Assembly (NCBI RefSeq): GCF_014287895.1
Contig: NZ_JACOPP010000028.1
Location: 1 to 31,768, forward strand
DNA from: Lawsonibacter hominis
GTDB taxonomy: Bacteria; Bacillota; Clostridia; Oscillospirales; Oscillospiraceae
Length of the DNA: 31,768 nt
Reading direction: 5' to 3'
This document shows, one piece after another, positions 22,857 to 29,427 of this stretch (position 1 is the first letter of the stretch; every line of letters begins with the position of its first letter). Under the pieces are notes generated by a model. It was not told the origin of the DNA. It made no database searches and worked only from the letters and a program-made list of their open reading frames with translations. Position numbers and translations under genes: made by a program.

Positions 22857-23420
22857 TCAGGGAACGTCCAGCCAGCCCTCACGCAGGAGGCGGGGCGATT
22901 GGGCGAAGGTGACGAACAGGACGTACAGCCGGGCCAGAGCGTTCCAGGTGGCCTGGTCGGCCAGGCCGGTCTCCGGGAGCTGCGCGCTGCGCTGGACATA
23001 GCGGAGATTGGCCTGGGTGGCGGCGTCGTGGGTACCGGAGACCGGGGCGTCCTCGATCCCCTCCAGAAGCTGAGACAGGCCCCGGAACATGGCCTGGACG
23101 GGATAGAGGTGGACGGAGTCCTCGCCGGGGGCAACGGCAAAACCGTTGCCGGGCCAGAGGCGGCAGGGAAGCGGGGGGGAGAGCCCGGGGCGGACGCTCT
23201 GGAACAGGGCGGAGACCGCGTCCCAGGTCCCGTGGTCCACCTGGCCGGTGACCGGGGGATGGAACTCCCGCTGGAAGAGCATCACCGCCTCCAGCGTGTG
23301 CTCGCCGAAGATGCCGTCCGGGATCAGGCGGGGAATGACGGGGTAGTGGAACGAGAGTTCCCGCAGCATGGTCTGCAGGCTGCGTACGGGTACGCCGGTA
23401 TAGGGATTTTCACAGGTCAT
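22857..23420 (-). CDS. Peptidoglycan-binding protein with PG_binding_1-like repeats
   Basis: The 187 residues hold two units of the small helical peptidoglycan-binding fold. The first is about residues 10-75 (VRSLQTMLREL, PDGIFGEHTLEAVMLFQREF, GQVDHGTWDAV). The second, about 110-170, is more diverged (GTHDAATQANLRYVQRSAQL, GLADQATWNAL). There is no signal peptide and no catalytic domain. ATG 23420 overlaps the stop of the preceding gene, which carries related repeats. The likely place is the forespore or mother-cell side of the cortex, inferred from the neighbours and the sporulation-type promoter. Confidence 0.8.
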   Translation of the reverse strand: MTCENPYTGVPVRSLQTMLRELSFHYPVIPRLIPDGIFGEHTLEAVMLFQREFHPPVTGQVDHGTWDAVSALFQSVRPGLSPPLPCRLWPGNGFAVAPGEDSVHLYPVQAMFRGLSQLLEGIEDAPVSGTHDAATQANLRYVQRSAQLPETGLADQATWNALARLYVLFVTFAQSPRLLREGWLDVP

Positions 23421-24625
23421 CCGTTGCTCCCTCCTCTGAAATCAGTGCTGCCCAGGGCCAGGTCCTGCCCCGAGAATTGCGTCAGGCCCGAGGTGGTCCC
23501 CGGCTCGGGCCGGAATGCCTCCGGGATCACGTTGGTGTAACGGTCCACCGATTCCGTGATGCCCTCGTATGCCCGGTACAGGGCTTCCCAGGTGCGCGCG
23601 TCCATCACGCCGTTCTGGGGAAGCCCCATGGTCTGCTGGAACGCGGTGACCGACCGGACGGTGCCGGGGCCATAGATGCCGTCGATGGCGGGTGCCGGGA
23701 CCGTATCGTAGAACTCGGCGATCACCGAGAGCAGATACTGGATCGTCCGCACGCCCTCGCCCCGGTCGCCTTCGGACAGCTGCCCGGAGGACTGGTAGGA
23801 GATCTGATAGACTGTCTGTCCTTCGCTGGCAAGCTCAGACAGGTTGGTGATGCCCACAAAGAGGAAGACCATTTTGTACCAGGTGCCGCTCCCCACCACG
23901 CCGTCCGGCGTCAGAGAGAAGATCTGCTGGAAGCGACGCACAGCCTGCTCGGTGGCCTCGTCAAACTGGCCGTTGAGCGGCGTCGGGATTTTGGGTATGG
24001 CGGGGTAGTCCTGGGAGATCCGGTTGAGCATGTACTGAATGCGGATCACGTTTTCCCCCACCATGCCCCGGCGCAGCGGAAAGCCCGGATAGGAGGCGCG
24101 TACGCCGGATACGGGAGCGTTGACGACCAGTTCGATATCGTCCCCATAGTAATGGCGCAGGATATCCACCGAATTGTACCCCTGCTGGGCCAGCTCCTGA
24201 CTGCCCCACTGGGAGAGCCCGTCGCAGGTGGTGGTGGTGCCGTTGCAGAATTTGGCTGCCAGCGGCTCGATAAAGCCCCGGCGGCGGATGTAGGAGTTGA
24301 AAATCGTGTCTACCGCCTGACTGATGTTTTCGAAAATATCCCGGCCGTGGATGTATTTCTGATCAATGGCGGTGGAGGAGGTGATGTTGAAGGGAAAGCC
24401 CCTGCTGGGGTAATATTCGGTGTAGACGCGGTTCAAGGCAAAGGAGATGATGGCCAGGATATTGGCCCGGATGGCGGAGGGCTCCCAGGTGGGATAGATC
24501 TCACTGGAGGCCACATTTTTCACATAATCCGGAAAGGAAACGGTGACGTTTTCGGCCGCCTGGTTGGGCGAACCCAGATGTACGGTGATTTGCTGGGGGA
24601 TATAGGGCCGGACTTCCGTAGGCAT
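23417..24625 (-). CDS. SpoIID/LytB-like protein with two peptidoglycan-binding repeats
   Basis: The 402-residue product has a SpoIID/LytB-like N-terminal half (about 30-165), recognisable by SAIRANILAIISFALNRVYT and CDGLSQWGSQELAQQGYNSV then ILRHYYGDD. Two PG_binding_1-like units follow (about 185-255 and 285-350, PDGVVGSGTWYKM and IDGIYGPGTVRSVTAFQQ). SpoIID proteins are lytic transglycosylases of engulfment. Where their motif has a catalytic Glu before the ALKAQ helix, this protein has Ser (PSAIRAN), so it may bind rather than cut. No signal peptide is seen. ATG 24625 follows AAGGAAGGAG. It is the middle gene of a three-gene cluster. Confidence 0.8.
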   Translation of the reverse strand: MPTEVRPYIPQQITVHLGSPNQAAENVTVSFPDYVKNVASSEIYPTWEPSAIRANILAIISFALNRVYTEYYPSRGFPFNITSSTAIDQKYIHGRDIFENISQAVDTIFNSYIRRRGFIEPLAAKFCNGTTTTCDGLSQWGSQELAQQGYNSVDILRHYYGDDIELVVNAPVSGVRASYPGFPLRRGMVGENVIRIQYMLNRISQDYPAIPKIPTPLNGQFDEATEQAVRRFQQIFSLTPDGVVGSGTWYKMVFLFVGITNLSELASEGQTVYQISYQSSGQLSEGDRGEGVRTIQYLLSVIAEFYDTVPAPAIDGIYGPGTVRSVTAFQQTMGLPQNGVMDARTWEALYRAYEGITESVDRYTNVIPEAFRPEPGTTSGLTQFSGQDLALGSTDFRGGSNG

Positions 24626-24641
24626 GGGAGTGGCTCCTTCC

Positions 24642-25031
24642 TTACAGGTTCTGCGGCGTGATCTCCACCGGCGCCGTCATGGACAGGGGCGGCGTTTGCT
24701 CCGGCAGGGGAATCAGCTCGATTTCCAGCAGGGTTTGTACGTTGGGGAAGACCTGGACGTTTTCCAGCAGTTTGACGGCAAAGCTGGGCGCCTCGCACCA
24801 GACGTCGCACAGGGCAAAGGGCTGCTCCGCGCCCGGCGCCTGCCCCGCCGCCGGGGCCGGGGTCGGTATGGCTATGGGAGCGGTCTTTCCGCTCTCGTCG
24901 GATGTGCGCAGGGCCAGCAGAACATGCTTGCCGCCGGGGGCCTTCTGCGTCACGGCTACGGCGGCGCCCTGGACGGGAAGCTGGGCCCGGGAGGTATAGA
25001 TATGGGTCACGATGGTTCCGATAAATTCCAA
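24642..25031 (-). CDS. Small carboxypeptidase-regulatory (transthyretin)-like domain protein
   Basis: The 129 residues look like one beta-sandwich: GTIVTHIYTSRAQLPVQGA, a TSDESGKT turn, a Pro/Ala-rich insert, then FAVKLLENVQVFPNVQTLLEI and IELIPLPE. That pattern (PVxGAxV, TDxxGxT, closing LxP) is typical of carboxypeptidase-regulatory-like domains, which mostly serve as structural or adhesive modules. The start is TTG 25031 behind AAGGAGGAG. It is first in the cluster with the SpoIID-like gene, 16 bases apart, and shares its sigma-K-like promoter. The role is unknown; a spore cortex or coat component is my inference. Confidence 0.6.
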   Translation of the reverse strand: MEFIGTIVTHIYTSRAQLPVQGAAVAVTQKAPGGKHVLLALRTSDESGKTAPIAIPTPAPAAGQAPGAEQPFALCDVWCEAPSFAVKLLENVQVFPNVQTLLEIELIPLPEQTPPLSMTAPVEITPQNL

Positions 25032-25053
25032 GTTGCACTCCTCCTTTTCGATT

Positions 25054-25082
25054 TACTCTATGCGGGTGAAGCGTGCGGGGTT
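25054..25082 (-). promoter_or_regulatory. Sigma-K-like sporulation promoter
   Basis: On the minus strand AACC (plus 25079-25082), 17 bases after its AC, and CATAGAGTA (plus 25054-25062) fit the mother-cell sigma-K pattern AC-N16/17-CATANNNTA. It lies 23 bases before the first gene of the peptidoglycan-binding cluster, whose products suit a spore role. No sigma-A alternative is evident. Confidence 0.5.
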
Positions 25083-25117
25083 CCGGCACGACCCGGCAGG
25101 AATCCGGGGTAAGAGCG

Positions 25118-25146
25118 TTGACATCGGGGCGTTTTTCAGGTAAACT
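25118..25146 (+). promoter_or_regulatory. Sigma-A promoter of rex
   Basis: TTGACA (25118-25123), a 17-base spacer and TAAACT (25141-25146). I see no Rex-type palindrome (TTGTTAA-N4-TTAACAA) nearby, so direct self-control is not indicated. Confidence 0.75.
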
Positions 25147-25197
25147 GAAACACTGAGTAGAAATCTATTTCCTACGGGAACGAGTGTGATAGGCGAA

Positions 25198-25830
25198 ATG
25201 AAAAAGCAAAAGGTATCCAGCGCGGTCATCCGGCGGCTGCCGCGCTATTACCGGCATCTGAACGATCTGCACCTGGCGGGGGTGGAGCGCATCTCCTCCA
25301 GCGCGCTGGGGAAATCCATGGGGCTGACCGCCTCCCAGATCCGGCAGGATCTGTCCTGCTTCGGAGAGTTTGGCCAGCAGGGCTATGGATATAATGTAGA
25401 GAGCCTGCGGGGCGAGGTGTCCGACATCCTGGGCATGAACCGGGGACATACCGCCGTGATCCTGGGCGCGGGCAACCTGGGCCGGGCCCTGCTGGAGAAC
25501 TTCCATTTTCAGCGCTCCGGCGTTACCCTTGCCGCTGCCTTTGACGTGAGCCCTGATATCGTGGGGCGTACGCTTTCGGGCGTTCCGGTCTACCATGTGG
25601 ATCAGCTGGAACCGTATTTGAAGGAGTCCCCCGCCAGCATCGGGGTGCTCACCGTGCCCCGGGGGGTGGCCAACGCCATCGCCGCGCGCCTGGTGGCGGG
25701 CGGCGTGAAGGGAATTTGGAACTTTACCAACATCGAGCTGCGGCTGGACAGCACCGGTGTGATCATCGAGGATGTCCACTTTGCCGACAGCCTGCTGTCC
25801 CTGAGCTATATGATCTCGGAGGAGCCATGA
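25198..25830 (+). CDS. rex: Redox-sensing transcriptional repressor Rex
   Basis: Dimeric repressor sensing the NADH/NAD ratio and controlling fermentation genes in Clostridia. The winged-helix part reads VIRRLPRYYRHLNDL and LTASQIRQDLSCFGEFGQQGYGY, given here as LTASQIRQDLS plus FGEFGQQGYGY. The Rossmann part has the dinucleotide loop ILGAGNLGRALLE and the C-terminal swapped helix. The 210 residues are normal. I prefer ATG 25198 (MKKQKVSSAV matches the family start) over GTG 25186. Its stop overlaps the next gene. It is divergent from the sporulation cluster. Confidence 0.95.
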   Translation: MKKQKVSSAVIRRLPRYYRHLNDLHLAGVERISSSALGKSMGLTASQIRQDLSCFGEFGQQGYGYNVESLRGEVSDILGMNRGHTAVILGAGNLGRALLENFHFQRSGVTLAAAFDVSPDIVGRTLSGVPVYHVDQLEPYLKESPASIGVLTVPRGVANAIAARLVAGGVKGIWNFTNIELRLDSTGVIIEDVHFADSLLSLSYMISEEP

Positions 25831-26987
25831 GGAGGGCCGCGGTATTCCTGCTGGCCGCCCTGATCCTGATGGGCTGCGGGGCGGTCTGCGCTTCGGGCGG
25901 AACGTCCGGCGAGACGCTGGTGTCCCAGAGCTATCTCAACGACACCTACCTCCCGGCGGTGGCGGAGCAGGCCGGACGGCGCCTGGAGGAGAAGACGCAG
26001 AGCACTTACGATACGGTGCTGAGCGGTCTGAACGCCAAACACAGCGCGTATCTGGCCCAGGCGGGCGGAGAGACCTCGCTCCATCTTGCGTTTGCCGACC
26101 ATCGGCTGAAGAAGGGCGATACCGTCACGGTATATACGGGCTCCGGCCTGCTTCTGCTGGCGGGAAGCGCCGCAGTCGCCGCCCCCTCCGGCGCAGTGGT
26201 GGATGTGACCGCCGGGCGGGCTCTGGCCGCCGGGGCGGCGCTGACGGAGGGACACCGTTATCTGGCGGGGGAGAATGCCGGCGCCGCCGTGACCATTACG
26301 TCGGATACCGCCGTGGTGGGCCTGGAAGGAGCCTATACGCGCAGCGACAGCGGCGCGCTGGATTACAACGCGCTGGCCGACGCGCTGAAGGCCATGGGCC
26401 TGTTCCAGGGAACCGGTACCGCCTATGGCTGCGGATACGACCTGGAGGTCGCGCCGACCCGGGTGGTGGGACTGGTGATGTTCCTGCGCCTGATCGGGGA
26501 GGAGGGCGCCGCGCTGGCCTGCACCCAGGGCAATCCGTTTGCGGATACGCCCGCCTGGTGCGACCGGTATGTGGCTTACGCCTACGCCAAGGGGTATACC
26601 AAAGGCGTGGGCGCCGACGCCGCCGGAGCGCTTTATTTTGCGCCCGATACCGTCCTCTCGGCGGGAGAATATATGACCTTTGTGCTTCGGGCCCTGGGCT
26701 ATACCGACAGCGGAACCAATCCGGATTTTTCCTGGAGCAATGCCCTGGGCAAGAGCGTGGAGCTGGGTGTGCTCAATTCCGCCGAGCAGGCCATGCTTAC
26801 CGGCGGCTCCTTCCTGCGCGCGCAGGTGGTCTATGTGTCTTATTTCGCCCTGTCCGCGGCCACGAAGGATGGCGGCGGGACTCTGCTGGACCGGCTGGTA
26901 TCCGTCGGCGGCGTGGATGAGGCCGCGCTTTACACGACCATGAACAGCGTGACGGTATCGCGCCTGCAATCCGGAAGCCGGTCCTAA
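25827..26987 (+). CDS. Exported protein with SLH-like repeats
   Basis: The 386 residues start with a hydrophobic signal (AAVFLLAALILMGCGAVCAS). LMGC is a weak lipobox, so a lipoprotein is possible but not secure. Residues about 25-160 are unlike anything I recognise. From about 180 to 350 it carries S-layer-homology-like units (NPFADTPAWCDRYVAYAYAKG, LYFAPDTVLSAGEYMTFVLRALGY), which usually anchor proteins to cell-wall polymers. ATG 25827 overlaps the rex stop as ATGA, so it is co-translated with a redox regulator. The functional link is unclear. A strong terminator follows. Confidence 0.75.
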   Translation: MRRAAVFLLAALILMGCGAVCASGGTSGETLVSQSYLNDTYLPAVAEQAGRRLEEKTQSTYDTVLSGLNAKHSAYLAQAGGETSLHLAFADHRLKKGDTVTVYTGSGLLLLAGSAAVAAPSGAVVDVTAGRALAAGAALTEGHRYLAGENAGAAVTITSDTAVVGLEGAYTRSDSGALDYNALADALKAMGLFQGTGTAYGCGYDLEVAPTRVVGLVMFLRLIGEEGAALACTQGNPFADTPAWCDRYVAYAYAKGYTKGVGADAAGALYFAPDTVLSAGEYMTFVLRALGYTDSGTNPDFSWSNALGKSVELGVLNSAEQAMLTGGSFLRAQVVYVSYFALSAATKDGGGTLLDRLVSVGGVDEAALYTTMNSVTVSRLQSGSRS

Positions 26988-27052
26988 ATCCTGGGGAATG
27001 CCTGTCCGGCCGACGTTTCCCGGGGGGCAAAGCGATGCTGGAAGAAGCCTGC

Positions 27053-27090
27053 CCCGCCGAACGGATGGCTCGTTCGGCGGGACATTTTTG
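27053..27090 (+). terminator. Terminator of the rex-SLH operon
   Basis: CCCGCCGAACG (27053-27063) pairs with CGTTCGGCGGG (27071-27081) and is followed by ACATTTTTGTTT. The marR promoter begins 14 bases later. Confidence 0.9.
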
Positions 27091-27103
27091 TTTAGCTTGC
27101 TCC

Positions 27104-27132
27104 TTGACAACTGTTAGCAAAGCAACTAAACT
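27104..27132 (+). promoter_or_regulatory. marR promoter with operator in the spacer
   Basis: TTGACA (27104-27109), 17 bases and TAAACT (27127-27132). The spacer and -10 contain GTTAGCA-N4-AACTAAAC (27113-27131), which recurs with two changes in its last eight bases before the exporter genes at 27654. A MarR dimer bound here would block polymerase, so self-repression is likely. Confidence 0.7.
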
Positions 27133-27157
27133 AAAGACAGATCAGCGACAGGAGGCG

Positions 27158-27598
27158 ATGGATACGAGGGAGCGAAGAGCGGTCGGCGGAGAGATCCGGG
27201 CGCTTTCCAACCTGATGCGCCGCAAGATCCTGGAGTTTGCGCCCCCGCCGGAAGACCCGGAGTTCACCGAAATGCAGGGACAGCTGCTGGGCTTTCTCTC
27301 ACACCATCCGGACCGTGAGATCTGTCAGAAGGACGTGGAGGAGGCCTTTTGCATCCGGCGTTCCACCGCGTCGCGGCTGCTGAAGAAGCTGGAGGCCGCC
27401 GGCTTCATCACCCGCCGCTCGGTCTTCCGGGATGCACGCCTCAAGCAGGTGGTACTCACGCCGAAGGCGCAGAAGCTGCATCAGCAGATCGAGCAGCGGC
27501 TGGACAAGATGGAGGAGCTGTTGACCGAGGGCATCAGCGACCAGGAGCTGGAACAATTCATGGCGACCGTGGAGAAACTGAAAAAGAATCTCAGCTGA
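27158..27598 (+). CDS. MarR-family transcriptional regulator
   Basis: The 146-residue winged-helix protein has an N-terminal dimer helix, then REICQKDVEEAFCIRRSTASRLLKKLEAAGFI as recognition region (shown by its core RRSTASRLLKKLE) and the wing SVFRDARLKQVVLTPKA. MarR proteins usually repress an adjacent exporter until a toxic ligand binds. ATG 27158 follows AGGAGG. It precedes the two ABC exporter genes by 89 bases and shares a candidate operator with them. A hairpin at its stop may lower read-through. The ligand cannot be told from sequence. Confidence 0.92.
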   Translation: MDTRERRAVGGEIRALSNLMRRKILEFAPPPEDPEFTEMQGQLLGFLSHHPDREICQKDVEEAFCIRRSTASRLLKKLEAAGFITRRSVFRDARLKQVVLTPKAQKLHQQIEQRLDKMEELLTEGISDQELEQFMATVEKLKKNLS

Positions 27599-27630
27599 GC
27601 CGCCCGCACGGCGTGGCGGCTTCTCTTTTT
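27598..27630 (+). terminator. Hairpin and T-run between marR and the exporter genes
   Basis: AGCCGCC (27598-27604) pairs with GGCGGCT (27615-27621), followed by TCTCTTTTT. It starts in the marR stop codon and would limit read-through, giving the exporter its own control. Confidence 0.65.
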
Positions 27631-27653
27631 CTAAAACTGTTTCAAGGCTTACA

Positions 27654-27672
27654 GTTAGCATGCGAATTAAAT
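27654..27672. promoter_or_regulatory. Second copy of the candidate MarR operator
   Basis: GTTAGCA-N4-AATTAAAT here aligns with GTTAGCA-N4-AACTAAAC at 27113-27131: identical first seven bases, identical four-base gap, and six of eight of the rest. It ends two bases before the ribosome site of the first ABC gene. A TACAGT at 27650 may be the -10, but I see no good -35. Confidence 0.6.
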
Positions 27673-27687
27673 CCGAGGAGGAGACCT

Positions 27688-29427
27688 ATGAAGAAAAAAC
27701 GAGGCCTGGCGTGCGGTATCCAGGAGTTCAAAAAGGACGTGATTCTGACGCCCATCTTTGTGATCGGCGAGGTGGCGTTTGATGTCCTGATCCCCATGAT
27801 GATGGCAAAACTGCTGGATCTGGGCGTCAATGCCGGCAATGTCGGGAATATCTGGCGTTATGGAATCCTGCTGGTGGTCATGGCGCTGGTGGCCTTGGCG
27901 TTCGGCGCCCTGTCCGGCCGCTTTGCGGCGCGGGCGGCCACCGGGTTTTCCCGCAACCTGCGCCGGGAAATGTATCGAAACGTGCAGCAGTTTTCCTTTT
28001 CCAACATCGACAAATTTTCCACCGCCGGCATCATCACACGCCTGACCACCGACGTGACCAATGTGCAGATGGCCTTTCAGATGGTCATCCGCATCGCGGT
28101 GCGCTGCCCCATCATGCTCATCTGCGCCTGGGTCCTCACGTTTGTCATCAGCCCCAAACTGGCCCTGGTTTTTCTGGTGGTCATTCCCATCCTGGCGGTG
28201 GGTCTGCTGCTGGTCATGAAAGGGGCCCATCCGGTCTTTACCCGGGTGTTCAAGAAGTACGACCGGCTCAACAGCGTGGTGCAGGAGAATCTGCTGGGGA
28301 TCCGCGTGGTCAAGTCCTTCGTCCGGGAGGAGCATGAGAAGGAAAAGTTCGGCGCAGTGTCCCGGGAGATCTATCAGGACTTCTCCAAAGCGGAGAGGAT
28401 CATCGCATTCAACGCGCCGTTGATGCAGGTCTGCGTCTACGGGTGCATGCTCCTGGTCTCCTGGCTGGGCGCGAAGATGGTGGTGGGCGGTACCCTGACC
28501 ACCGGCGAGCTGACCAGTATGTTCAGCTATATCATGATGATCCTCATGAGCCTGATGATGCTCTCCATGGTCCTGGTCATGATCATCATGGCGCGGGCCT
28601 CCGCGGACCGGATCACAGAGCTGCTCAATGAGCAGACCGACCTGAAAAACGGCGCGCACCCGGTGCGCGAGGTAAAGGACGGCTCTGTGGACTTTGAACA
28701 CGTCAGCTTCAGCTATGCCGGGGATCCCGGCAAGGAGTGCCTGAAGGAGGTGGAGCTGCACATCGCCTCCGGCGAGACAGTGGGCATCCTGGGCGGGACC
28801 GGCACCTCCAAGACCACGCTGGTGCAGCTCATCCCCCGTCTGTACGACGCCACCGAAGGGAGCGTCAAGGTGGGCGGCGTGGATGTGCGGGACTACGACA
28901 TGGAGTCCCTGCGGGAGCAGGTGGCCATGGTGCTCCAGAAGAACGAGCTGTTCTCCGGCACCATCAGGGAAAACCTGCACTGGGGCAATGAGCATGCCTC
29001 CGACGAGGAGCTGGCGCGGGTGTGCCGGCTGGCTCAGGCCGATTCCTTTATCCGGGAGTTCCCGGATGGATACGATACCTATATCGAGCAGGGCGGCTCC
29101 AATGTCTCCGGCGGGCAGAAGCAGCGGCTGTGCATCGCACGGGCCCTTCTGAAGAAGCCGAAGATCCTGATCCTGGACGATTCCACCTCCGCCGTGGACA
29201 CCAAGACCGACGCCATGATCCGCCGGGCCTTCCGGGAGGAGATCCCGGATACCACCAAATTCATCATCGCCCAGCGCATCTCCTCCATCGAGGACGCCGA
29301 CAAGATCCTGGTGATGGACGGCGGGAAAATCTCCGCCATGGGCACCCATGAGCAGCTGCTGGAATCCTGCGGCATCTACCGCGAGATCTATGAGTCCCAG
29401 ACGAAGGGAGGAGAGGACCATGAATAA
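27688..29427 (+). CDS. ABC exporter subunit with degenerate ATP site
   Basis: The 579 residues have six membrane helices (about 15-310) fused to an ATPase domain, the type IV exporter layout of multidrug half-transporters. The ATPase motifs are off consensus. Walker A is GGTGTSKT (369-376, Ser374 instead of Gly), Walker B ends LDD with Asp498 in place of catalytic Glu, and the switch residue is Gln529 instead of His. Its signature VSGGQ is near normal. These changes mark the non-hydrolysing site of heterodimeric exporters such as TM287/288 or LmrCD. ATG 27688 follows GAGGAGGAG. It overlaps its partner gene by eight bases. Multidrug efflux is inferred. Confidence 0.92.
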   Translation: MKKKRGLACGIQEFKKDVILTPIFVIGEVAFDVLIPMMMAKLLDLGVNAGNVGNIWRYGILLVVMALVALAFGALSGRFAARAATGFSRNLRREMYRNVQQFSFSNIDKFSTAGIITRLTTDVTNVQMAFQMVIRIAVRCPIMLICAWVLTFVISPKLALVFLVVIPILAVGLLLVMKGAHPVFTRVFKKYDRLNSVVQENLLGIRVVKSFVREEHEKEKFGAVSREIYQDFSKAERIIAFNAPLMQVCVYGCMLLVSWLGAKMVVGGTLTTGELTSMFSYIMMILMSLMMLSMVLVMIIMARASADRITELLNEQTDLKNGAHPVREVKDGSVDFEHVSFSYAGDPGKECLKEVELHIASGETVGILGGTGTSKTTLVQLIPRLYDATEGSVKVGGVDVRDYDMESLREQVAMVLQKNELFSGTIRENLHWGNEHASDEELARVCRLAQADSFIREFPDGYDTYIEQGGSNVSGGQKQRLCIARALLKKPKILILDDSTSAVDTKTDAMIRRAFREEIPDTTKFIIAQRISSIEDADKILVMDGGKISAMGTHEQLLESCGIYREIYESQTKGGEDHE

